Shown piece by piece: positions 26,543 through 33,470 of a DNA stretch of 64,000 nt. The stretch spans positions 1 through 64,000 of the forward strand of contig JAAFIF010000019.1 in the NCBI GenBank assembly GCA_013298625.1. Direction: 5' to 3'. How positions within the stretch are numbered: the first letter of the stretch is position 1; every line of letters begins with the position of its first letter. Below the pieces are notes generated by a model. That model saw only the letters and a list, made by a program, of their open reading frames with translations, had not been told where the DNA came from and ran no database searches. The DNA comes from Myxococcales bacterium (GTDB taxonomy: Bacteria > Myxococcota_A > Polyangia > Polyangiales > Ga0077539). Made by a program: the position numbers and the translations under genes.

Positions 26543-27835
26543 TTGAACCGCGCTTCGCCTCGGCTCTGCCGCCGCGCGCTCGCTTGCTCGCTCTCGTGCG
26601 CGCTCGCGTACGGCTGCGCCACGGTCCGCGCGAGCGAGCTCGTCTTGCCCGAGCGTGCCGCGCACACGAATTCGAGTGCGCCCGTCGCGGCCGTGGATCC
26701 GCGCGTGCTCGGCGCGATGGTGCGCTCGCTGCAGGGCGAGGTCGAAGCGATCCGCGGGCTGCGCTTCGTTCGCCCGGTGGCGCATCGGGTGCTGTCGACC
26801 GAGGCCATCGCCGCGCACTTTCGAGACGAGACCGAAGAGAGCGAGGCGCAGCGCGGAGACGAGCTGCTCACGGTGGCGCTGGGGCATCTGCGCGACGAGC
26901 GCGCGGTGGACCGCGACGCGTACGCCCGCATGATGGGCGCCGAAGCGCAGGGCTTCTACGACCCGCGCGACGCGATCCTGACGCTGAGCGAGCTCGAGGC
27001 GCGCGACCTCACGCGGCCCGGGCCCGCGGGGATCGAGGCGCGCGCGACGGTGGTTCACGAGCTCGTTCATGCGCTGCAGCACCAGCATTTTCGCGAGCGG
27101 GTCGAGGTCGACGAGCGCGGCCCGGCGATGATCGACGGCGCGGGCGTGCGTGTGGCCCTGCTCGAAGGCGACGCGACGCTGGTCACCCTCGAGTGGCAAG
27201 CCCGCCAACGCAACTCGCGCATCCTCGGAACGCCCGAGCAATCCCCCCGCGTCGCCCGCTGGGCCGAGCGCGCGCAGATGCTCACCGAGGCCAACGTCCC
27301 CAAGTACCTGCTCGACGCGATCGAGCTTCCGTACGAAGCCGGCGCGACTGCGGTGTCTGCCATCTACCTTCGCGGCGGCTGGGCGCAGGTCAACGCCGCG
27401 CTCGACGATCGCGCGCTGCGCTCGGGCGCGATGCTGCACCCCGAGCGAGGCGCCGAAGGGCTCGTCACCGTCGGTGAGCCGGCGCTCGCGCAGGGCGCTG
27501 TTCGCGCGCTCTCTCGCGAGCTCGGCGAGCTCGAGCTGCGCTTGTTGCTCGCAGCGGTCCTGCGCAAAGAGCGCGCGGCCGAGCTCGCCTCCGCGTGGAG
27601 AGGCGATCGCGTCGCGCTCGACGAAGACCCGCGCGATCGCTCGCTGGTGCTGCAGTGGGTTGTGCAGTGTGACAGCGACGAGAGCGCGCGCGGGCTCGCG
27701 TCGGCGCTCGCGCCGCTGGTCGATCGTTGGCGGCGCGAGGGGTGTCCTCGCATGCGCGGGTCGAGCGCCACCGCGTGCCGCGCCTCGGTGACCGCCGATG
27801 CGCGCGCGCTTCGCATCGAGCGCGGCGCGCGCTGA
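26543..27835 (+). CDS. Putative lipoprotein metallopeptidase
   Basis: A 430-residue protein, taken from TTG 26543 because this puts a short basic start in front of a signal and a lipobox ending A-Y-G-C at about residue 25. The frame is open farther upstream, where it would run through the start region of the divergent gene. A zinc-protease type motif, H-E-L-V-H-A-L-Q-H, is near residue 175, followed by E-G-D-A-T-L-V near 215, a pattern seen in secreted gluzincin-like proteins. A third zinc ligand is not certain. Confidence 0.7.
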   Translation: MNRASPRLCRRALACSLSCALAYGCATVRASELVLPERAAHTNSSAPVAAVDPRVLGAMVRSLQGEVEAIRGLRFVRPVAHRVLSTEAIAAHFRDETEESEAQRGDELLTVALGHLRDERAVDRDAYARMMGAEAQGFYDPRDAILTLSELEARDLTRPGPAGIEARATVVHELVHALQHQHFRERVEVDERGPAMIDGAGVRVALLEGDATLVTLEWQARQRNSRILGTPEQSPRVARWAERAQMLTEANVPKYLLDAIELPYEAGATAVSAIYLRGGWAQVNAALDDRALRSGAMLHPERGAEGLVTVGEPALAQGAVRALSRELGELELRLLLAAVLRKERAAELASAWRGDRVALDEDPRDRSLVLQWVVQCDSDESARGLASALAPLVDRWRREGCPRMRGSSATACRASVTADARALRIERGAR

Positions 27836-27884
27836 CGAGCCGCGTGCCCCTCTCTCGGATGGGGCTACCATCGAGGCACTCCCC

Positions 27885-29039
27885 ATGAGCAGCCCCTACC
27901 GCAGCGCGCAGATCGAAGCCCCCACATCGTTTGCGCTCACGGCTGCGCTCAACGTCGCCTGGTGCGCCGTGGGGCTGCGTGCCGTCGCGGCGCTGTGCGA
28001 GGCGTTTGCCACGCAGCACGCTGCCTTCGAGCGTCCAGCGCTGGCCCTGGTGCTGGGCGCCTGTGGAGCAGTGGGCGCGGCCGCCGCGAAGCTCGCGCGT
28101 GTGCACCCCGAGCGCGCAGGGCGAGCGCTGTCGATGGGAGCGTTCGCGAGCGCGCTGGTGAGCGTGCTCGGGTGGCAGCCGCTCGTGGGCTGGACCGACG
28201 GCTACGGCCCCGGGCTCTCGTCGCTGGGCGAGCATGGATCGCTGCTGTGGAGCGCGTCGAGCTGGGCAGGCGCGGGCCTGTTGTTGATCGTGTCGTTGAT
28301 CGCTCCGGCGACGCGGGCGACGGCGCGACGGGACGCGGCCGAGCGCGAAGCGAGCGCGCTAGCTGGGGCTGCACAAGCGCAGTCGTTGAGGGCGTTTTCG
28401 TCGAGCGCGCTGGGGGTGGTCTTCTCGATGGTGCTCTCGATCTTGCTGGCGCTGGCCGTCGAGCAGACCGCGCTTCACTGGCACTGGAGCTCGGCGGTGC
28501 GCGCGGCGGGGATGATCGCCTCGGCGCTGTTCGGGGTGCGGGCGCTGCGAGCGGCGTCGAGGCTGCACGGCTGGGCGCCGTCGGTGCTCTCGACGAGCGT
28601 GGGATTTTCGCTGTGGATCGCGGCGGTGGTCGGGGCTGCGTTTGTGCTGCGCGAGTGGTCGGCGGTGCTGTGGTCGCAGCTGGGGCGGGCGCACATCGTC
28701 CCTGGGTTTGCGGCGCAGGGGATGGTGGCCTGGGTGACGTTGGCGGCGCTCGGGGCGGTGGTCGAGTCGGCGTGGACGATCGAGCAGCGGGCGGATCGCG
28801 CGCGGCGGTCGTGGGGCTCGCTCGTCGCGGCGGTGTCGCTGGCGGCGACGCTGGGGCTCTTGATGGACGTCCACCGGACGATCCCGGACTTCATGATGCG
28901 AACCCCGGCGCACTTTCGGCTGGTGCTGGCCACGCTGGCCTCTGCGGCGCTGACGGTGGTGCTGGTCGCGGGCTGCGCGCGCCGCGCTGCCGCTGCGCTC
29001 GATGCAAAATCGTCCGAGCGCGCGAAGAAGAGTGATTGA
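27885..29039 (+). CDS. Multi-pass membrane protein of unknown function
   Basis: A 384-residue protein from ATG 27885 with eight or more hydrophobic helices spread along its length and a basic C-terminal tail (A-K-K-S-D). No family motif is visible. Its TGA (29037-29039) lies inside the -35 box of the tRNA-Asn promoter. Confidence 0.6.
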   Translation: MSSPYRSAQIEAPTSFALTAALNVAWCAVGLRAVAALCEAFATQHAAFERPALALVLGACGAVGAAAAKLARVHPERAGRALSMGAFASALVSVLGWQPLVGWTDGYGPGLSSLGEHGSLLWSASSWAGAGLLLIVSLIAPATRATARRDAAEREASALAGAAQAQSLRAFSSSALGVVFSMVLSILLALAVEQTALHWHWSSAVRAAGMIASALFGVRALRAASRLHGWAPSVLSTSVGFSLWIAAVVGAAFVLREWSAVLWSQLGRAHIVPGFAAQGMVAWVTLAALGAVVESAWTIEQRADRARRSWGSLVAAVSLAATLGLLMDVHRTIPDFMMRTPAHFRLVLATLASAALTVVLVAGCARRAAAALDAKSSERAKKSD

Positions 29040-29063
29040 CACCCCCGAAAATTCGGGTACATA
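29036..29063 (+). promoter_or_regulatory. Sigma-70-type promoter of tRNA-Asn
   Basis: A perfect TTGACA (29036-29041) is followed after 16 bases by TACATA (29058-29063), and the tRNA begins 11 bases later. The spacer holds the perfect palindrome CCCGAA-AA-TTCGGG (29044-29057). The -35 box overlaps the stop codon of the preceding gene. The -10 match is only 3 of 6, so the call rests mainly on the -35 and the spacing. Confidence 0.6.
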
Positions 29064-29074
29064 CAGCGCCCGTT

Positions 29075-29150
29075 TCCGACTTAGCTCAGTCGGTAGAGCA
29101 GGCGGCTGTTAACCGCCGGGTCGCTGGTTCAAGTCCAGCAGTCGGAGCCA
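29075..29150 (+). tRNA. tRNA-Asn (anticodon GTT)
   Basis: The cloverleaf is complete: a 7-bp acceptor stem (TCCGACT with AGTCGGA), D-arm G-C-T-C / G-A-G-C, anticodon stem GGCGG/CCGCC around the loop CTGTTAA with anticodon GTT at 29108-29110, and a T-loop with GGTTCAAGTCC. The discriminator is G29147 and the CCA end is encoded (29148-29150). The 3' end overlaps the left copy of a 72-bp direct repeat. Confidence 0.97.
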
Positions 29151-29215
29151 GATCTCAGATGGAAACGCGCACCGGCCTCGGAGAGTGATCTCCGGGGCCG
29201 AATGCGTTTCTCCCC
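29144..29215. repeat. 72-bp direct repeat, left copy (possible att site)
   Basis: This stretch, starting four bases before the end of the tRNA body and including the CCA, is identical over 72 bases to 31814-31885. Together the copies bracket 2.6 kb with an oxidoreductase and a LysR gene. It contains a long hairpin (29163-29210). Confidence 0.85.
29163..29210 (+). terminator. Hairpin after tRNA-Asn, likely terminator
   Basis: Outer arms GAAACGC and GCGTTTC enclose an inner stem of 12 pairs (CGGCCTCGGAGA with TCTCCGGGGCCG, one T-G pair) around a GTGA loop. No U-run follows, which is usual in such GC-rich genomes. The same hairpin is in the right-hand repeat copy at 31833-31880. Confidence 0.55.
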
Positions 29216-29440
29216 CACGTTTCCGGGACCTTCGACGCTCGGCGAGCACGACGCTCGCGTGGACAGCGTTCGCGCAGAGAGCGCCGCGGGCGTGAAGGAG
29301 CGCGCGACGAGGGCGCTCTGGACGGCGTTCGCGCTCTCTCTTCTGGCCCGCGGGGAGAGAGGAACCGAGAGCGTTTAACAGCGGGGCCCGTTTTCGCGGG
29401 ACGGAGGCGCTGACGCTTAACTGGCCAGCGCGGCCTCGCG
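29216..29440. other. Non-coding stretch inside the repeat-bracketed region
   Basis: I see no convincing gene between the left 72-bp repeat and the stop of the oxidoreductase gene. The text has short G/C-rich direct repeats but no clear structure. Confidence 0.4.
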
Positions 29441-30448
29441 TCACCCGCGCTTCAACACCACGCGGCCCTTCGCATTGCCGCTCTGCATGTGCTCGAAGGC
29501 CGCGCCGAGTGCCTCGAACGGGAAGACCTTGTCAACGGTCACGCGCAGGCCCGGGCTCTCCGCTTCGCGTGTGAGGCGCTCGAGCCCCGCGGCGCTGGGC
29601 ACACTGAGGATCGGAACGAGACGCGCTCCTGCCTTCGCGGCTGCGGCGCATGGACCTCGCGTGATCAGCGGCAGGAGCAGCCGCAGGAACCAGGGCGCGC
29701 GGAGGCCGGCGACGACCAGTGCGTCTGCCGGCGGAGGCACGTGCAGCGAGGCGACGACGCCTCCACGCTTCACCACCCTCCAGGACCGCTTGAGCGTGTC
29801 GCCGCCCACGGTGTCGAAGACGAAGTCCATCTCCCGCGCCACGTCTTCGAAGCGCTGCGCACGGTAGTCGATCGGGTGCCCGACGCCGAGCGAGCGGGCG
29901 CGCTCTATGTCGCTCGTACCGACCGTCGCGAACACTTCGGCGCCGCGCTGGCTCGCGAGCTGAACCGCGATGCCGCCGACGCCGCCGACGCCACCGTGAA
30001 CGAGCACGCGGCTGGCCTTGTCGACATTGCCTGCGTCGAGAGCCGAGAGGGCGCAGAGCCCCGGAAGAGGTAGGCACGCCGCATCCTCCGCGCTGAGCGC
30101 GCCGGGACGCCGGGCCACGCGATCCGCCGGGAGCACGACGTGCTCGGAGAACGCACCCATCCGGTCCATGCCCGTGTACGCATAGACGGGGTCGCCGACG
30201 CGTAGTGACGTGACACCGCTGCCGACCTCCACGACCTTGCCGGCGAGGTCGCTGCCGAGGACGAAGGGCGGCGCGAACGGCAGGAGCATCTTCGGCTCGC
30301 CCTCGCGGGTCTTGATATCGACCGGGTTCAGCGCCACCGCCTCGACGTCGATGCGGACCTCGTCTGGACCGAGGGCGGGGTCTTGGTGTTCGTCGAACGC
30401 GAGAACGGCGTTGGTCTTCCCGTACTTCTTGAGGACATGTGCGCGCAT
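29441..30448 (-). CDS. Quinone oxidoreductase-like (MDR) dehydrogenase
   Basis: A 335-residue protein from ATG 30448; the frame is open 25 codons further upstream, but these do not look like the family. The GroES-like part has A-L-N-P-V-D-I-K and G-S-D-L-A-G near residue 65, and the Rossmann loop is H-G-G-V-G-G-V-G. The cysteine zinc ligands of alcohol dehydrogenases are absent, so it is of the zinc-free NADPH:quinone oxidoreductase type. It is transcribed away from a LysR gene, which often controls such a partner. Confidence 0.88.
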   Translation of the reverse strand: MRAHVLKKYGKTNAVLAFDEHQDPALGPDEVRIDVEAVALNPVDIKTREGEPKMLLPFAPPFVLGSDLAGKVVEVGSGVTSLRVGDPVYAYTGMDRMGAFSEHVVLPADRVARRPGALSAEDAACLPLPGLCALSALDAGNVDKASRVLVHGGVGGVGGIAVQLASQRGAEVFATVGTSDIERARSLGVGHPIDYRAQRFEDVAREMDFVFDTVGGDTLKRSWRVVKRGGVVASLHVPPPADALVVAGLRAPWFLRLLLPLITRGPCAAAAKAGARLVPILSVPSAAGLERLTREAESPGLRVTVDKVFPFEALGAAFEHMQSGNAKGRVVLKRG

Positions 30449-30503
30449 GGCGGGCTCCGTGAGGTCGTCTCTGGTTCTCACAATGCGCCTTGCCTTCGAA
30501 TGA

Positions 30504-30523
30504 ATGAAACAAATAGTCTTCAT
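30504..30523. promoter_or_regulatory. Inverted repeat, candidate LysR operator
   Basis: ATGAA and TTCAT flank a 10-base centre in the 80-base gap between the divergent oxidoreductase and LysR genes. It ends 5 bases before the LysR ATG, which would suit autorepression. The surrounding region is AT-rich compared with the rest of the window. Confidence 0.5.
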
Positions 30524-30528
30524 ATATC

Positions 30529-31497
30529 ATGCGCCAGATCGATGTCGGTGCCGCAGACCTGAACCTCCTCGTCGTGCTCGACGTGCTGCTCCAGGAGCGG
30601 AACGTCACACGCGCGGCCAAGCGGCTGCATCGGACGCAGTCAGCTACGAGTCACGCGCTCGGACGCCTGCGGGAGCAGCTCGGGGATCCGATCCTCGTGC
30701 GCGTCGGCGGCGAGATGCGTCCGACGCCGAAGGCGGAGCGGCTGGCGGGCGAGGTCTCGCGAATCCTTCGCACCATCGGCCGAGTGCTTGCTCAGGAGGG
30801 CGCGTTCGACCCAGCGACGACGGATCGAGTCTTCACGCTCGCTGGTCCCGACTTCGTCGCCGCGACGCTGCCGGTCCTCCTCGCCCACATGGCGACGGCG
30901 ACTCCCTCCGCTGGGGTCGAGCTCGTGCCCGCAGGGCCCGGCATGCTCCGCGATGTCGCGGACGGTCGGGTCGACGTGGCGGTCGCGCCGACCTCGGTGT
31001 CGAAGGCTGACGGCTTGCGCAGCGCCGCGCTCGTCGCGCTGCATTGGGCCGTCTACGCGCGCGGCGATCATCCGGCAGTCCGAGCCTGGAGCGCGAAGGC
31101 ATGGGCGGCCTATTCGCATGTGCGGGTGCGGACGTCGTCGGGAGGCGAGAGCCCCGTCGACGTCGCCGCGCGAGCGCAGAAGCTCTCCCGCCGCACAGGC
31201 CCGTACCTGCCACACTTCCTCCTCGCGCCGCCGCTGCTTGCGCGCACCGATCTGCTGATGACCGTACCGCGCGCGGTGCTCGCGGAGGTGGCACCGCGCT
31301 TCGGCCTCGTCGCGCTTCCATGCCCGGTGAAGCTCGCGCCGATCGAGCTCTCGATGTTCTGGAGTGCACAGCTCGACCGCGATCCTGCCATCACCTGGTT
31401 CCGGCAGGCACTCCGCGAGGCGGCCACAGAGGCGTTCGCGGCGCCGGACCCGGTGCAGGCGACCCGGAGTCCGAAGCGGCGTCGCGTCGGCGAATAG
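30529..31497 (+). CDS. LysR-family transcriptional regulator
   Basis: A 322-residue protein starting at ATG 30529. The winged helix-turn-helix lies at about 5-65 with L-N-L-L-V-V-L-D-V-L-L and A-A-K-R-L-H-R-T-Q-S-A-T-S-H, followed by an effector-binding domain. The S-x-A-T-S-H-A-L-G-R-L-R variant is of the NodD/LinR-like branch that often senses aromatic or quinone-type compounds. The likely target is the divergent oxidoreductase. Confidence 0.92.
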   Translation: MRQIDVGAADLNLLVVLDVLLQERNVTRAAKRLHRTQSATSHALGRLREQLGDPILVRVGGEMRPTPKAERLAGEVSRILRTIGRVLAQEGAFDPATTDRVFTLAGPDFVAATLPVLLAHMATATPSAGVELVPAGPGMLRDVADGRVDVAVAPTSVSKADGLRSAALVALHWAVYARGDHPAVRAWSAKAWAAYSHVRVRTSSGGESPVDVAARAQKLSRRTGPYLPHFLLAPPLLARTDLLMTVPRAVLAEVAPRFGLVALPCPVKLAPIELSMFWSAQLDRDPAITWFRQALREAATEAFAAPDPVQATRSPKRRRVGE

Positions 31498-31813
31498 CCG
31501 CTTCAAGCAAGAGCGGCCATTCGCGGTCGGAGCCCAGTTCGCGCCACGGGCGCCCTCGAAGGCTCCCGGCGCCTCCGGGGCGGCTGCGATCTCAAGGCGC
31601 GCCCACCGGGACGGTGGCGCTCCCTGCGCGGACCGGGCGGTCGCGGGTGCCAGCCCATGAGGCACTGGACGGCGCGAACGCAGAGAGCCGTCCCGCGTTC
31701 GCTTACTCATCCGCCCGGAATTGCAGCTGCTCGCTCACGGCGGGACAGCCCGATTCTCGGCGGCCTGTCCGCCAGAGAGCCGGAGAGAGCGTTTCGCAAG
31801 CCGCTCCCCATGT

Positions 31814-31885
31814 GGAGCCAGATCTCAGATGGAAACGCGCACCGGCCTCGGAGAGTGATCTCCGGGGCCGAATGCGTTTCTCCCC
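31814..31885. repeat. 72-bp direct repeat, right copy
   Basis: Identical to 29144-29215. Only the last bases of the tRNA are repeated, not the T-arm, so this could be an attachment site remnant or simply a second copy of a mobile terminator-like hairpin. Confidence 0.85.
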
Positions 31886-31950
31886 GAGCGGACGGCGGGA
31901 GCGCGCGGGGAGACGGCGGGAGCGAGCGGGGACCGAGCGAGCGGGGACAG

Positions 31951-32013
31951 CGAGCGGGGACGGTGTTCAATAGTTCAAGAGACCGGGATAACCCCGCGAG
32001 ATCCGGCTGCGAG
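31951..32013 (+). repeat. 63-bp tandem repeat, copy 1 (REP-like)
   Basis: Identical over 63 bases to 32017-32079, with a 3-base spacer between the copies. The unit begins CGAGCGGGGACGGTGTTCAA and includes GGGATAACCCCGCGAG near its end. The form is like REP/BIME elements moved by IS200-like (RAYT) transposases, but no such gene is in the window. Confidence 0.8.
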
Positions 32014-32016
32014 AAC

Positions 32017-32079
32017 CGAGCGGGGACGGTGTTCAATAGTTCAAGAGACCGGGATAACCCCGCGAGATCCGGCTGCGAG
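32017..32079 (+). repeat. 63-bp tandem repeat, copy 2
   Basis: Second identical copy of the unit at 31951-32013. Confidence 0.8.
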
Positions 32080-32203
32080 GGCTCTGCTGCTCGGACGACC
32101 GGCAACGACTGGGGCCGGTGTTCAATCGCTCACGAACTTGGGCCAGGCGGGGGATGGCGTTCGTCTGGGAGCAACGGCGAGCAACGGGGCCCACGCAGCC
32201 AGC

Positions 32204-32254
32204 TCTCGCGGGGTTATCCCGGCTTATTGAACTATTGAACACCGTCCCCGCTCG
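32204..32254 (-). repeat. Inverted, slightly diverged copy of the 63-bp unit
   Basis: Its reverse complement reads CGAGCGGGGACGGTGTTCAA and continues through GGGATAACCCCGCGAG, differing from the tandem unit at a few positions in the centre. With the forward copies it forms a large imperfect hairpin of about 300 bases. Confidence 0.75.
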
Positions 32255-32339
32255 CCCCCGGTCCCCACTCGCCCCCGTCCCCGCCGCGAGTGACCACCCG
32301 CTCTTGCTCGACTGTGGCCCCCTGTCGCACGATGCTCCG

Positions 32340-32771
32340 ATGAACGAGGGAGCAAAGCAGTTTTGCGAGCGGTACTTCGCGCGACTGTACGGGGCGCGGG
32401 ACCTTTCTGTGATCGATGAGCTGCGCGAGCCCGACGCGGGCGCGAAGGGGCTCGCTGCCAACGGGGCCTATCGCGAGCTCTGCGCGCGCGTGCTGGCGAC
32501 GTTCGACCCGATCGAGATGAAGATCGATCGCGTCGTCGAGAGCGGCGACGAGGCGATGTTGTTCATGCGGTTCTGCGCCACCACCCGCGACGGAAAGCGC
32601 GTCGAGATGCGCGGCAGCAGCTATGTGCGCATCGCAGGCGCGAAGCTCCGGGACTCGGACAACGTCTGGGACATCGCAGGGCTGTTCGCGAGCCTTGGCG
32701 AGCCGATCGACGCCATCACCACCGTCGCCGACGCCATCGAGCGCGTCGCGACCAGGCACGGAGCAAAGTGA
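32340..32771 (+). CDS. SnoaL/NTF2-like protein
   Basis: A 143-residue protein from ATG 32340. Its length and layout (helical start F-C-E-R-Y-F-A-R-L-Y, then curved beta strands such as F-M-R-F-C-A-T-T-R-D-G-K-R-V) fit the cone-shaped NTF2 fold. The member could bind or convert a small hydrophobic molecule. Its stop overlaps a possible GTG start of the hydrolase behind it. Confidence 0.65.
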   Translation: MNEGAKQFCERYFARLYGARDLSVIDELREPDAGAKGLAANGAYRELCARVLATFDPIEMKIDRVVESGDEAMLFMRFCATTRDGKRVEMRGSSYVRIAGAKLRDSDNVWDIAGLFASLGEPIDAITTVADAIERVATRHGAK

Positions 32772-32776
32772 GGCCC

Positions 32777-33457
32777 ATGTCCAACTGGATGCTCGTGCAC
32801 GGCTGTCCCGGCGACGCTTCGTCCTGGGATCCCCTGGAAAATCACGGCGCGATCGACGCCCTCACGTTGCCCGATCACGGCGCGGACGCGGCCTCGGCCA
32901 CGGTCGAAGATCACATCGCCTTCGTCGTCGCCGCGCTCGAACGCGCGCCGTCCCCCGTGGTGTTGGTGGGGCACTCGTACGGAGCGTGGGTGGCCGCGCA
33001 CGCCGCCGCGCGAGCGTCGTCGCGGGTCGAGCGACTCGCGTTGATCGCTGGCTTCGTGTCGGTCGACGCTGAAACCGCAGCGGGGCTCGAAGGCTTCGCG
33101 CAGGCGCTCGAAGCGGGCGCGCTCGACGCAGAGACGGCCGCGGGAATCGCCGTTCAGCGATGGCTCGGGGCGAACGCGACCGCCGCGCAAGGGCAGCGAA
33201 TTCGCACGCTGTTTGTCAGCGAAGGCGCAGCTCGACTCGCTCGGCAGCTGCGACGCGCGGCGAGCGCCTCGGCGCCCGTCGTGCGCAGCGCCGTCGACAC
33301 GCGGGTGATCGCGGTCGAAGGAGACGCGGTCGTCCCTCGCGCGCGCTGCGAGGCCCTCGCGTCCGCGCTCGGCGTGCCTGTGCACGCGCTCGCTGGCGAC
33401 TCGCATTTTCCCCACTGGAGCGACGCCGCTGCCGTCGCTCGCGCGATCGCCTCCTGA
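32777..33457 (+). CDS. Alpha/beta hydrolase
   Basis: A 226-residue protein from ATG 32777; a GTG at 32768 overlaps the previous stop (GTGA) and would add three residues. The oxyanion segment is V-H-G-C-P-G, the nucleophile elbow G-H-S-Y-G, and the end D-S-H-F-P-H-W carries the likely catalytic His. The substrate is unknown. It is co-transcribed with the NTF2-like gene. Confidence 0.82.
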   Translation: MSNWMLVHGCPGDASSWDPLENHGAIDALTLPDHGADAASATVEDHIAFVVAALERAPSPVVLVGHSYGAWVAAHAAARASSRVERLALIAGFVSVDAETAAGLEGFAQALEAGALDAETAAGIAVQRWLGANATAAQGQRIRTLFVSEGAARLARQLRRAASASAPVVRSAVDTRVIAVEGDAVVPRARCEALASALGVPVHALAGDSHFPHWSDAAAVARAIAS

Positions 33458-33470
33458 GCGCGCGCCGCCC

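Larger units (their letters stand above)
31498..32339. other. Non-coding repeat-rich region
   Basis: About 840 bases without a credible gene. It holds the right copy of the 72-bp repeat, a run of short GAGCGGGGAC units (about 31890-31960), a 63-bp tandem repeat and an inverted copy of it. Short reading frames here are translations of the repeats. Confidence 0.7.

Noticed and set aside
29144..29215. A clear tRNA-integrated island with integrase
   Set aside because: The repeat covers only the last few bases of the tRNA and no integrase is found between the copies, so I keep it as a possible att site only.
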